Source of the DNA: Mycosarcoma maydis
Taxonomy: Eukaryota > Basidiomycota > Ustilaginomycetes > Ustilaginales
Assembly: GCF_000328475.2 (NCBI RefSeq)
Contig: NC_026489.1
Location: 1 to 64,000 of the forward strand
Direction: 5' to 3'
Length of the DNA stretch: 64,000 bases
This document shows, one piece after another, positions 12,543 through 23,339 of the stretch. How positions within the stretch are numbered: the stretch's first letter is position 1; each line of letters starts with the position of its first letter. Position numbers and translations under genes: made by a program. The notes below the pieces were generated by a model, which did no database searches, had not been told where the DNA came from, and saw nothing but the letters and a program-made list of their open reading frames with translations.

Positions 12543-13468
12543 TTAGAACAAGATGAGAACGTGTCTCCTGCCAGCAGGCTGGAGAAACAGTAGAACAGTA
12601 ACAATCTGATCCGTCGTGTGCAAATACGGCGTTCTGGCCGGATCAACAAGCTCAGACTCGTGCAAGGCGAGCACAATGTCATCCGCACGTAGATGCGTGA
12701 GTCTCGACAAGTCTTCCACAGAGACTACCGTTGTACAAGCCGCATCGCCATCCATCTTTGACAGACCCGATGCTGGATGGATAGGCATCTCTCGGCTCTC
12801 ATGTGCGGCTGAGCCATCGGCTGCAACTCTCGAGGACCGACGGCCCGCTGCATCTTGAGCGTCCACGAAAGCTGCAGTAACAGCACCGTTCTGACTGCGA
12901 CGCGACAATTTGAATCGAGCTGGTGCACATCCTGCCCACCTTTTGAGTCTTTGCTTTCGCTTGTACAGCCCAGCCGCAGAGCTTGCTGGATTGTCTGAGG
13001 CGTCGGCTTCTGCTACCAGCTGTTGCAATTCTGCGCATGCAGCCTGGTGCGAGATCGATTCAATCGTTACTCCTAGCAGCTTGCATCTTTGTGTGAGGAT
13101 AAACCATGATCGCAGAGCATCTTGCATCTTGCCTCGCTTGTGCTGATCCATGCTCGCACGGTCTACCAGTTTGGTTGGAGATGAAGGCCTCCGCTGTCTC
13201 CCTTCATCGCTGTTACCCGTCTGAACTTGGAATGGACCATCAAAGCACCCAATATGGGCTCTGAGCAGCACAGCCGTCCAAAACGACAGATATATCCCTT
13301 CAAGCCTAGATCAGATAAAGGTCTCTCTGGCGTAGCCAACATCCCCTGCCCCGCCGAAAGGTAGTACGAAAAACTCGATCATCAACGTCCCGAAGCTCTT
13401 GCTCTGAAACGGAGGGAAAGTGACGATGCAAGCCAAGCCCCTTTCAAGATCTGTGAACTGACGCTGCG
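12543..13468 (-). pseudogene. Decayed MYST-family histone acetyltransferase fragment
   Basis: Three frames, read together, give the C-terminal half of a MYST acetyltransferase: LERGLACIVTFPPFQ and LMIEF (about 13450-13366), then SYYLSAGQGMLATPERPLSD and GLKGY, then LSFWTAVLLR, and near the end SVEDLSRLTHLRADDI (about 12700-12650), the helical segment found at the C-terminus of the family. The first frame change lies at a T5 run on the coding strand (about 13363-13367), the second at a TATAT stretch (about 13290). The acetyl-CoA motif (normally Q/R-x-x-G-x-G/A) reads QSKSFG, so the first Gly is lost. About 150 low-complexity residues sit between the two conserved blocks. No zinc-finger or N-terminal part is seen, so it is a truncated, probably dead copy between PKS-A and the cluster regulator. 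Confidence 0.65.
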
Positions 13469-14631
13469 TGGGGAAAACTCAGCTTTCTCGCTCTCGCTTG
13501 CTCGCTCGCTCGTTGACTTGCAGTGTAAAGCACTTTTGTGCACCCAAAACTGCAGCACAGACCCAGGATCGCCTCGGGAAGCAAACTTATGACTGTCTTG
13601 TTTATACTAGCGCCCCTACTTGTGGGTCTGTTGGTTAACATGCGCGAAATGTACCAGTTCTGTGTCGTGTTGTACCCTGGCGGTCAATTCTTCTATCAAC
13701 GACTTCTACAAGTTGTCACACTGTGCACACTGCTGTTGGCATCCGTTAAACACGCCGAACGAAGCTTTGCTGTGTATGTCGCACCCTTGCTGGTAGCTAA
13801 CATTACACGTCGGATTGAAGCTCCCACGTGCTCCATTGCAGCGGGTTGATTTGCTGAACGAGACATAGTTACTGAAAACTGGGTTGATGATAAGTATAGT
13901 CAGTATAACAGGCTGGGCCTCCTTGGGTGTGTGGGCAATAGCAGCTACGCCCTTGTTCGCAAACACACGAGCAAAACGAATCGCGTTGCATCAACAAGTT
14001 ACGTCGGGAGGCGAGCTATGCTCTCGCAGACGCCCTCGCCCTATCGCACGAGACGCAATCGTGAGTCGGACTTGGGTTGGAATCGTGAATGGAATCGGGT
14101 TCACCGCCGTGACGTGGGGCGTGGGGTAAAAAAACAACACGGACGTGGCAAAGGTGGTTCGTGCGGGATTTCGGCTGAATTTTGGCTGAGCCGCGTCGGG
14201 TCGACCCGACCGACATTCGTGATTCACGATTCGTGATTCAGTTGAGTATACAATCACGAATGCTCGGCCAAGATGCTTATAGCCGAGTCACGAGTCTCGG
14301 TGAATATCAACCAAACCGGAGATCCAATTCACAATCACGAATCACGAATCACGAATCACGAGTCACGAATGGTGATCTGCAAGCACTTATCACCGAAAGG
14401 TACACGGGCCACGCCTCACACAGAGCCAGTCACGTGTGAAGAATCATCACGGGGTTTTTCAGCCTTAACTTAGCTATTCTCAACTCGTTCATGGTCGTGA
14501 TTCTTACTGCATCCCACCACCCTCCATCATCGTCGACGACTTGGCCATGACCAAGGTAGGCTACTGCGAGCTCACTCAGCGCCGGGCCGCATAGAGTACG
14601 ATCTAATGCCGCAGTGCTCTTGTACTTTGCT
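13469..14631. promoter_or_regulatory. Upstream region of mtf1 with repeats
   Basis: It holds a GGGGTAAAAAAA element at 14123-14134 and two clusters of ATTCGTGAT-type repeats (14215-14240 and 14326-14370). A short hydrophobic open frame near 13588-13849 has no support. It probably includes the 5' control region of mtf1. Confidence 0.45.
14326..14370. repeat. ATCACGAAT short repeat cluster
   Basis: Five near-perfect copies of a 9-base unit (ATCACGAAT) in direct tandem with small variations. The same unit, in both orientations, recurs in other intergenic regions of the window. Confidence 0.85.
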
Positions 14632-17600
14632 ATGTCTTGCCCACAGGATCGCACCGAACCATTGATGGCCAGCTCGCACAGCTTGTCGACGATCGCTGGA
14701 ACCAAACGCAAAGCGCAAGATATAGCGCGCGATCACGTCGTCCAATCTACATCCGCTTGGTCCAATACACGATCCCATCACGCCGACGATTGGCCTTCAC
14801 AGCGCTACTGTGCCTCGCCCACTGGTTCTGTTGAACTTGGCGCGCCTGTAACGTCACGCCCCAGTCTCGTGCTGGCGCAACATAGCCAAGATGACGAACC
14901 GCGACACACCCACCAGGATGATACCGTTGCGGCCGGAGTCAATCACTCTGCCAACATCTCGCCAACCGCGAGTGCTTCAGCGAAATCCCCAGCCAGGCGT
15001 TGTCGTTCTACTTTGAGCTGCACAGAGTGCCGGAAATGCAAGATCAAATGCGATCGCAATGTTCCGCGATGCTCCAGCTGTGTCCGTCGCGGCGTGCCGT
15101 ACTTGTGTCGATGGGGCGACGCACGTGATGATTTGCACGAAATGCAGCACCCACACTCGCCCATGGCGGTCGCCTCTCACTCTCGATCCAGCAAACCTGC
15201 TTCTCCACATCCCAATCCCAACGCCCATGTCTCGACGCCTAATCACGACGCTCCGGTTGAACACGCGCACACCGTCACCAGCTCAGATTCGATCAGCAGT
15301 CGCAATAGTTTGCATGCGCGCGTTAAACGTATCGAAGCTAGCCTCGCCTCGGACGCAGCTGTAAGGCCTCAGTCTGGCGCGTCATTACCACGGTCTAGCA
15401 GTTTAGATAGTCGCACGCGTGGTCTAGCGCTGCTTCCCAAGTCGTCGGTGCTGCGCTCCCTTGTTGACTTCTACTTTGTCCACGTTGAGCCGGGCATCGA
15501 TGTTCTCCCTTCGCAATCGTCGTTTCTTCGTCAGATTCAGCCGCTCATCACGCGCTCGCAGCATGTCAAGGCAGCGCTCGGCCTCTCCGACACCAATATG
15601 TTGGCTACTATCAAGGCTCTGCCCGCCAAGCCAGAAAGCCATCCTGCCATCGAGAAAGTCGACCAGTCAGGCGCAACTGACGAGACGGGCATCACCGCCA
15701 CCCCCACCACCACCACCACCACCACCACCACCGTCGCTTTGTCCGGCGCGTCTAGTATTGCCGACGATGCTACTCGCAGCTCAAACGTGCAAAACGACCA
15801 TCTGTGGCAAGAAATCGACCTGATCGCCTTGTTGCTCGTCCTTCTACAGGGCGCCTTTGAGCATCTCACCATCAAAGAGCTTCAGCGTTACGGGCTTGAC
15901 GTTGAGAATCAGGCCGAACTTGATCGTGCCTCTCAAGTGTATTGCGATGCCGCGCTCGACCTTGTGCGTTTGGACTCGCGATTAGAAACGCCTACGCTCA
16001 CCTTTCTCCAAGTCGTTGTAAGCATGCGCCATTACTACCTTCATCGCGGTCGACACCGCACCTACGCCACATTCAACACCATGGCGATTCGACTTGCAAT
16101 CCAACTCGGCCTTCACCGTCTCGGCAGCCTCGGGCAGGATCTTGCCAACACGGAACTGCTCGAGCAAGCCAACACAGCACCGACATTGCCAGCCGCATCA
16201 TCGTCCACTTCGACGCAGCATGCATCCAACCTGTGGGGGCTCTTCCTTCCATCCACGCAGCGCAGACGTTGGCTCGATGCGTCGTACGCCAAGTTTGCTC
16301 CTCACGATCTTGTGTTGCGTGAACTAGGTCGTAAGGTATGGAACGTCCTCGTCTGCATGGACTGGTTCCAAGCCTCTCATTACGACGGCTACTACTCGGT
16401 ACATCCGGGTTCCTTCACTACAGCTCATCCAATCAATCTTTCCCAGAAACACATCGAGTCTGCTCTCATGTCTGGCACGCTGCCTCGACCTTTTCCGCAA
16501 GATCATCCGACCGAGTCGTCATTCCTTCCAATCCTCAGCTCGATCGCCCAATGCTCGCTCGAAATGGCTGATGCAGCCAACAAGGGTAGGTCTAGCTATG
16601 CCGATCTTTGCGTCATCGAAGCTCAGTTGCGCACCATTCTCGATCAACTCCCGCGCTTCTATCGCCTGGATGGTCACTGCGAGAATCTGGGCGAGGTGCA
16701 AGCATTCCACCGACAAGTACCACGTCTCACTTTTCAAAGGCTCTTGATCAACGAGACGATCCACCATCGCATCCTCAAGATCCATCGGCTCTATCTTTTG
16801 GTTGGGCTTCAATCTGAAGCTTTTCAACCGAGCGCCAAGGCTTGCATTTCTAGCTCGTTGCGCCTTGTCGAACTGGTAGACATGGCAGATGCTCGATCCT
16901 GGCCTGGGCTACGCTATTGGCACCTCAAGCTGCATCTCGCCGACGCGCTTTCCAACCTTGCGGTGGTACTCATTCATCGAGCTGGCCAGCCAGAGACGGA
17001 CGAGACTCGTCACTATCGCTCGTGTCTGAATCGCGGTGTTCAGATTCTGCGTAGTGGCATCATGACTGCTTATCTTAGCGCCAGCATTCAGGTGATCCGC
17101 GCCTTGGCCAGAGCCGAGCTCTCACAACGGCGTCGCAACAACGATCATGTGTCAAGCCGCCATCCGCTCGTCACTGCCGCCGACGATGATGACCAAGCAG
17201 CATGCAACAATCGCGAAGACTTGGACCAAGTGAGTGCACGCATTGGCTTGATGGCCGACACGCACAAAGAGGAGGATGGCGACAGCAGCTCGATTACAAG
17301 AGCATTGATTGCCGATGCCACTACCACTCGTTCCTCCACCACGTTTGTATCAGGAGCTATCGAAGCTTCGGGTGGTCACACACAGCCCGCGACGACTGCT
17401 TCGGCTTTGTCATCAGACGAGGTGTCGCATTATTCGTCTCCGGTGCAAATTGATCTCGACAACTTTGTGTCGAGGGTGATGCCCGGAAACACATTTGGAT
17501 TCTGGCAGCCGACTTCGGCCGCCGATACGTCGCTGGCGGAGCATACAATGGCTGGGCCTGCAGAAATAATGGCAGAGGATAGTGGTGCCAACTGGTCGAA

Positions 17601-17703
17601 TCTCACATACCCAGTTGATTGGACTGAGGTTTTGGCTCAAATCACCTCATCCACGGCTCAAAGACTCTCGGACCCAGTTGGCCGCCAACGCCCTTTTCAC
17701 TAG
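14632..17703 (+). CDS. mtf1: Zn2Cys6 transcription factor, Mtf1-like cluster activator
   Basis: Single-exon gene of 1023 residues. The ATG at 14632 is the first in-frame ATG (the frame opens at a GTG 18 bases earlier); an alternative ATG is at 14665. The Zn2Cys6 binuclear cluster lies at about residues 130-157: C-x2-C-x6-C, then C-x2-C-x6-C, ending at GVPYLC, with basic residues following the second Cys. The middle part (about 400-520) has the fungal-specific regulatory (fungal_trans) character, with ALLLVLLQGAF and AIRLAIQLGLHR. A Thr run encoded by ACC repeats (about 15703-15733) precedes it. It is transcribed away from PKS-A. In U. maydis, forced expression of mtf1 switches on the melanin cluster; the same role is inferred from position and type. 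Confidence 0.88.
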   Translation: MSCPQDRTEPLMASSHSLSTIAGTKRKAQDIARDHVVQSTSAWSNTRSHHADDWPSQRYCASPTGSVELGAPVTSRPSLVLAQHSQDDEPRHTHQDDTVAAGVNHSANISPTASASAKSPARRCRSTLSCTECRKCKIKCDRNVPRCSSCVRRGVPYLCRWGDARDDLHEMQHPHSPMAVASHSRSSKPASPHPNPNAHVSTPNHDAPVEHAHTVTSSDSISSRNSLHARVKRIEASLASDAAVRPQSGASLPRSSSLDSRTRGLALLPKSSVLRSLVDFYFVHVEPGIDVLPSQSSFLRQIQPLITRSQHVKAALGLSDTNMLATIKALPAKPESHPAIEKVDQSGATDETGITATPTTTTTTTTTVALSGASSIADDATRSSNVQNDHLWQEIDLIALLLVLLQGAFEHLTIKELQRYGLDVENQAELDRASQVYCDAALDLVRLDSRLETPTLTFLQVVVSMRHYYLHRGRHRTYATFNTMAIRLAIQLGLHRLGSLGQDLANTELLEQANTAPTLPAASSSTSTQHASNLWGLFLPSTQRRRWLDASYAKFAPHDLVLRELGRKVWNVLVCMDWFQASHYDGYYSVHPGSFTTAHPINLSQKHIESALMSGTLPRPFPQDHPTESSFLPILSSIAQCSLEMADAANKGRSSYADLCVIEAQLRTILDQLPRFYRLDGHCENLGEVQAFHRQVPRLTFQRLLINETIHHRILKIHRLYLLVGLQSEAFQPSAKACISSSLRLVELVDMADARSWPGLRYWHLKLHLADALSNLAVVLIHRAGQPETDETRHYRSCLNRGVQILRSGIMTAYLSASIQVIRALARAELSQRRRNNDHVSSRHPLVTAADDDDQAACNNREDLDQVSARIGLMADTHKEEDGDSSSITRALIADATTTRSSTTFVSGAIEASGGHTQPATTASALSSDEVSHYSSPVQIDLDNFVSRVMPGNTFGFWQPTSAADTSLAEHTMAGPAEIMAEDSGANWSNLTYPVDWTEVLAQITSSTAQRLSDPVGRQRPFH
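15703..15733 (+). repeat. ACC trinucleotide repeat inside mtf1
   Basis: About nine or ten ACC units coding for a Thr run between the DNA-binding and regulatory domains. Length variation between strains is likely. Confidence 0.85.
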
Positions 17704-20347
17704 ACTTGGCTAGTCGTGGGTCGACGATGCCCCCTCGGTGTACGGACAGTAGCCTTCCAGATGCCCTTTTCTTTTTTTTTCTTTTTTTTTCTCTCTAAAA
17801 ATTTTCGCAGCAGGCCATAAAACAAGCGTAATTTCCGCGTCACACAAGTCCAAGGAGAGCGGAGAGAGGAGATCATATTGTATGTGTGCACAAACGAGGT
17901 CAGTGGCAGATGAGAAAGGAATCGGGCACAAGTCGGCATACCGACGTCAAAGATCTGTATCGATCTTTTGCGCATACTAGTCGCATACTAGTCTGGAGTG
18001 CGAGCAGCGTTCCTGGCGCTTGACACGCGGCTGCCTGTAAGGCACACGCTCCCGTTGCACACACTCGCCCCGCCACGACTCGGAACAGATGCATGGCGGT
18101 GTTATGCTGGTGCACACGCCTGTCATGTCGGTGATCGCCTCTATCAGCGTCCGACCGACGGTCTCGGAGATGCTCGGCGGGGGATGAACGGATCAAAGCG
18201 CGAATCATGAATCGCATATCGACCGTGGACCGATGAATTAATTCACAGATCAACAATTCGAATCAGAAAAAAATATGAATAATTCCGCGGTTATTCATAT
18301 TCACGATTGTCAATTTAGAAGTACGAGAGTTGGTGGTTACAGTCACGAGTATCTCGTGAGTCTCGCGTGGAAATGGACATTTTCTTTTCAAGTCCTCATA
18401 TATGCACGCCCACTCTGATGTATTCGCGTCTAAAACAGCCGTAATTTTCTATGCACATTTTCCCACGTCCAACATAGCCGAAGTTTTAGAAGCTTTTTTC
18501 TCCATTTTGCAATTAATTGCAGTATTTTTGGCTTGTTTCTTGGCGAAACCAACAACGATTCGAAGCGAAACATCGCAAAAACATGGGCGCCAATCACGAA
18601 TGGCTTCTAGACCGCCGCCACGTACACCTCGGATCACGACGGAGGGTCTGTTGATCTGTTTTCATGTACAGTAACTTAACTGGGAACTGTTGGTTCATCC
18701 ATGTGGACAAGTGGCATGGCGCGGTGCGGGGTAGAAGCTTAGTTCACAATCGCATCCACATTGCCAAGTCCTGAATTCACCAACGGTGATGTCAGCGTCA
18801 GATGGAGCGCGAAGCTGAGTTCCAGCGACGAATGCTGACGGCTGAGTGCTGAGTATTGAGCCCGCACTGTGTCTCTCATGCCAGTAATCGTGGGGGCATG
18901 GTGGACTAGCATCTTTCGTCACATATTTACGCCTCTTCTGAACAGTGAACAGGGCTCGACCATTTCTAGGAACGCGTTGATTAGTGCCAAGCTGAGGATC
19001 TCCCTTGATCTGTCTTGTCGACTCTTGACTTGCCTGCTCCTTGCTTGGGATTCTCCACCTTCGCGCCTCGAACCTCGATAGAGTGAGCTTGCTGATTGCT
19101 GCAATACTCACGGCTGTCGGTCCATGCTCACAAGCACAACCGCACGCGCATTTGCATGGACGCATAAAAGTAGCATGCGCTTCGATTGCTGCGCTTCTCA
19201 TGCTGTATCATGATGCGTTCCGAATGAAACATAAAGTTTAGGCCAAAGCACCGTTGTCAATCAACGTCTTGTCGAGGCACGTTGCTGCGGCTTTCGAGAC
19301 GGCGCTCTCACTCACTTTGAGCACCTTCCTTCTTGGGCCGTCTTCGATTGTCTATGCAACTCCGAAGGCGGCGCGGATGGTGATCGAGGCGGCGGCAGCG
19401 GCGGCCGTAACGGTAGGTGGTCGTTGAAGCTGGATTCGCTTGCATTTTCTTGCGCCAAAAAAAAGCCATGCTGAGTCGTTGGATTCCCATATCGGAGCTT
19501 TGTTCAGTTGTCCCTCGCTCGTACCTTGCGCTCATTGTGCTTGCTTATGCCACCATGTCACCAAGTCACCAACTGCTTGAATGCGTGCAATCGTGAATAG
19601 AGCTCTTAGAGCTCACCTGCAGACATAACTTTAAAATTCCATCGTTGCCAGACAACCGAGGCAAATGCCATCACAAGAGTCGAGTCACCGCTTCCATTCG
19701 CGAAGCTCCACTGTAGGGATTCCGTAGGTGCAAGTCAAGTTCCAACGGCGGATGCACATGCGAGACTAAGCTTTCTTTGCAACTTGCATACTTTGATCTC
19801 TCGCGATGCGCTCTCTCTCGAATGCAAACCTCGCTATCTTCTCAGCAGCACAGTTACTGCTATACCAGTAGCCGCAAAGCCGTGCTTCGACGTCACCTGT
19901 TCGTCAAGAGCCGACGCCGTCTTCCCCGACTGAGCTTTGAGTCTCGAGGCTTGATTGCAAAGCTATCGTTTGCATCTGTCGTTTGGCGCTCAATGCCTGA
20001 GAGCTGGCTCGTGCCAGAACTGTGCCTGCTGCTTGTCGCTTGCAAGCAGCCACCATGTCAACGTGGGGTAAATGCGTTTCAACAAACAGGTACACTGCTC
20101 ACCAGATTCGCAACGCAGTCTACCCTACACTACCGAAGCTGAGTCCACCTGTCGCCACTCAACGCGCACGTTCGGGTGGTGTAGTAGCAACCCTTACTCT
20201 TACATATAGATCAAGCTCCGTGTCGGTTTCGTCAATCTGTGGCGACAAGCTGTGACTTGCCCACCAAACTCTAACTCTCCTCTTGTTTCTTGATCCCCTG
20301 GTCCTGTTTCTTGATCCCCTGGGTAGTTCGCTACTTGGCTCAACGCC
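17704..20347. other. Intergenic region between mtf1 and mtf2
   Basis: 2.6 kb without a supported gene. It contains a pyrimidine tract just after mtf1 (TTTTCTTTTTTTT, near 17768-17792) and a GGGGTAAA element at 20065-20072, about 280 bases before mtf2. Small open frames here have no motifs. Confidence 0.5.
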
Positions 20348-22213
20348 ATGGCTGGAAAACGTAATCGCTGGACACGAAATGAAGATGAAATTCTTAAGAA
20401 GGCGGTTCTTTCCAGCGCTAAGCCAAGACCAAGCTGGGCCATGATCGCCAAGCATATACCCGGTAGATCCAGCAAAGACTGTCGCAAGCGTTGGGAGCAC
20501 GGCCTCAATCAAAATCTATCGCGAGGCCCCTGGTCAGGATCCGAGGATGCACGCCTCAAAGCAGCCGTCGCAGAACATGGACTACACTGGGCACTTGTCG
20601 CTACAAAGGTAGGCAAACGTACTAGCGATCAATGCGCCAAGAGATGGTGTGACGTTCTCGATCCCTCGCTCAAAAAATCTGAATGGACCGCTGACGAGGA
20701 TTCAGCGCTGCTTGGCCTCTACCAGCAGCTCGGAACGGCTTGGGCCAAACTCGCTACGCATATCCCAGGCCGAAGCGCCCTTAGCTGCCGCAATAGGGCT
20801 TGCAAGATCCTGGTCCAACGCGGCGAGCCAAGACCAGGTTCGGTCGAGGCAGAAGAGCTTCGTCTCACAATGCTGGCGCAACAGCAGCCCAATAGCAACC
20901 CATCGAGTCCTTTATTGTCTTGTTCGTCACCTATGTCCGCGTCGGGTCTATCGGCAGCCGCAATAACAAGCCCTCCCCAGCTGAATTCTCAACCACAATT
21001 CATTCAGATGAGCGACAAGGATCTGAATTCCGTCTTGCCTTGGCATCGATCGCCTAGCGAAAGTGTCGGCCACATTTATAGCGAGCCCGGCGGCTGGCTA
21101 CCAGGCTCGCCAGGCGATGCAGTCCTCGACAGTCTTCTCGTTTCTACTCCTGGCGCCTGCGATGACTTCTCCCTGGGCATCGGCATGGCTCAAGGCGGCA
21201 GTCTTCTCCAGACCTTGTTCGAACCAGCAGCAACGACAAGTGCATCAGAGCTGCAGTTCGATCTTGCTCCGCTATTCGAATCTGCATCTGTCAGCAGAGA
21301 CCAAGCCACACCTGTCCCCGGATACATAGAGCCAGTCGACGGACGATCGGATCTAGACATGATCGATCTGACAAGCTATGCAGCGCCTTCAATGTCGAGC
21401 TGGACAGCCAACGAGAGTTTGACTAGCTCTTCTAGCTCCACAAGTCCTTGCACGCGTTGGTCAACCCCAGCCGAAGACTCTGGTCGCCTCACCTCAGCAA
21501 AGGAATGGCTGTCCTCTGGTGAGGCTAAGCCGAGTCCTGACAACGAGACCAGCTACACAAGTAGGCTCAACCACATGCATCCTCCCTTGCAAGCGTCGAG
21601 AGCTACGCAAGTATCAGCTAGGCGCATGTCGTTGCCGGCGCTCGGACAGATCATGACCATGGCTGGCGACCCGGCACGCGTGCTACAAATGCTGGCTACC
21701 GAATTCGATGCTGACCGCGTCTGCTGTAGAACAAGATCAACGAGCACCAATGCCGACGTGTCGAGCAAGACGTGCTCTGGCAGCGACGACGCGTGTCTCA
21801 CGTCTCGGAACGTGGACTCGAGCTCAAGCTCGAGCGCCACCACTTGGCAGCGCTCCTACACAGCTTCGGAGGCGTCGACACTACCAGTGTGGATGCACAC
21901 ACTGCTAGATACCGCCTCGCACTCGACAAACACTCTAGAGACCGACCAAGTCATCAGCGCCCACGCGTGCCAGACGATGCAACATCCGTTGCAGCTGTCG
22001 TCTAAGCCAGATATAGCCATGTTGCGCTTGCCCAATTTTTCTGGTGACCAAGTATGGCTCGACAACAGCCACAACCAGCACGGCAGCTCGAGACACGTTG
22101 TTGAGCTGTCCGGCTTGGTACGAAACATGGCAGATCTCATGGCAAACATGGCCACCTTAGCGCGTGCTATTTCGAGCGGGGGCACAGCCAGCGCCACTAA
22201 CACCGTGGTCTGA
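20348..22213 (+). CDS. mtf2: R1R2R3 Myb-type transcription factor, Mtf2-like
   Basis: Single-exon gene of 621 residues. Three tandem Myb (SANT) repeats occupy about residues 5-160, each with spaced Trp residues: RWTRNEDEILKKAV to CRKRWEHGL, GPWSGSEDARLKAAV to CAKRWCDVL, and EWTADEDSALLGLY to CRNRACKIL. The rest is Ser/Thr/Gln-rich and probably an activation region. It follows mtf1 on the same strand. A second, Myb-type regulator in the U. maydis melanin cluster is called mtf2; identity is inferred from domain and position. Confidence 0.87.
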   Translation: MAGKRNRWTRNEDEILKKAVLSSAKPRPSWAMIAKHIPGRSSKDCRKRWEHGLNQNLSRGPWSGSEDARLKAAVAEHGLHWALVATKVGKRTSDQCAKRWCDVLDPSLKKSEWTADEDSALLGLYQQLGTAWAKLATHIPGRSALSCRNRACKILVQRGEPRPGSVEAEELRLTMLAQQQPNSNPSSPLLSCSSPMSASGLSAAAITSPPQLNSQPQFIQMSDKDLNSVLPWHRSPSESVGHIYSEPGGWLPGSPGDAVLDSLLVSTPGACDDFSLGIGMAQGGSLLQTLFEPAATTSASELQFDLAPLFESASVSRDQATPVPGYIEPVDGRSDLDMIDLTSYAAPSMSSWTANESLTSSSSSTSPCTRWSTPAEDSGRLTSAKEWLSSGEAKPSPDNETSYTSRLNHMHPPLQASRATQVSARRMSLPALGQIMTMAGDPARVLQMLATEFDADRVCCRTRSTSTNADVSSKTCSGSDDACLTSRNVDSSSSSSATTWQRSYTASEASTLPVWMHTLLDTASHSTNTLETDQVISAHACQTMQHPLQLSSKPDIAMLRLPNFSGDQVWLDNSHNQHGSSRHVVELSGLVRNMADLMANMATLARAISSGGTASATNTVV

Positions 22214-23339
22214 GTGATAGATTCGATTGACCGTATTCTGTAATGTGACTGATTCTGCCTGGGTATTGTGTACATCTGTGGTTGTCCCCTGGTAGACCTC
22301 GGTAGCGTTTGCATTCAGACTGATACGCTGTTGATTCCTTTAGACACTGTTGTTGGTGCAGCGGAACCTCAACTCGGAGCGGAGCATTCGCGACTGAGCT
22401 AGTTTGCTCGGTAAGCGACGTAGCAAGCGACGTGCACTTCCGCTGCACGTCGATGCATGTGCTAGCTAGATTGCTGCATTCACACGATTCCGCCCACGTT
22501 CATCGCGACTGCTGCACGCAGTCTGGCTCGTGACTGTTTGCTTGTATGTGTGAGCGGTTTCGTTCGACGCTGCATTGCGCCGGTTCACACGTCTCTTCGA
22601 CCAGCTGGACAAGTGGCGGCGACCCTCGTGGTTCCATCTGCCCCGACCTCACGTTGCGCCTACCTACCGTCGTGCGGCTTCGGTTGCTTGCTTGCATCCC
22701 TGTCTTGGGCTCTCTATAGCTTGCGGCAGCTGAGACCCGGCGAGCTAGGTCTCGAACCCCTAGCATCTCTTGGCAACAGCAACCAGTCACAGATCGAGGA
22801 TTTTTGCGCGCTAGTTCTGCCCAACCATACTATACATTCGAGTTCAAACGAGCGCGATGACGTTCTGTCCATCTAGCGTGCTAGCTGGTGCCTGTTTTTG
22901 GGTACTCAGACATTCACGGTTCGCATTGGCACTTTGGTATCTGATCGCGTTGACGTGAGCACATTCGCCATGCGTTCCTAGATTCGTGATTCATGATTCG
23001 TGGATTCGGGTGGGTTGCTAAACGCCATTTTTCTCGCGATTCCCTTTTAGGAAGGATAAACCCACGCTAGTGCAAGCACTTGCGGCGCTGATGGATAGAT
23101 CATGGCAACGATTTTGATCAATCGTGGGTGTACACGCCACCGTGCCTGGCTCAGCTACGTGGTGACACACAGTGCGCTCTTGGCGTCGCTCCTTGACGCT
23201 GGCACGCGAGATGGATGGCAGCCAAGCAGGTCGTCTCTGCTCCGCCATTCGTGATTAGCTCGGCTTTGAACGGCTTCGGCTGCAGCTTCGGATGCGCTCG
23301 TCTGTTTACAGGATCACGTGCTTTGTACCTGGTGTGTTT
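22214..23339. other. Convergent intergenic region, mtf2 / aox1
   Basis: No gene is supported. A small ATTCGTGAT-type repeat group lies at 22981-23010 and a single copy near 23247. Confidence 0.5.

Noticed and set aside
13538..13849. Short hydrophobic open frame upstream of mtf1
   Set aside because: It opens at GTG, has no family resemblance and overlaps low-complexity promoter sequence.
14326..14370. CRISPR-like direct repeats
   Set aside because: The units are 9 bases and touch each other with no spacers, and the organism is a fungus.
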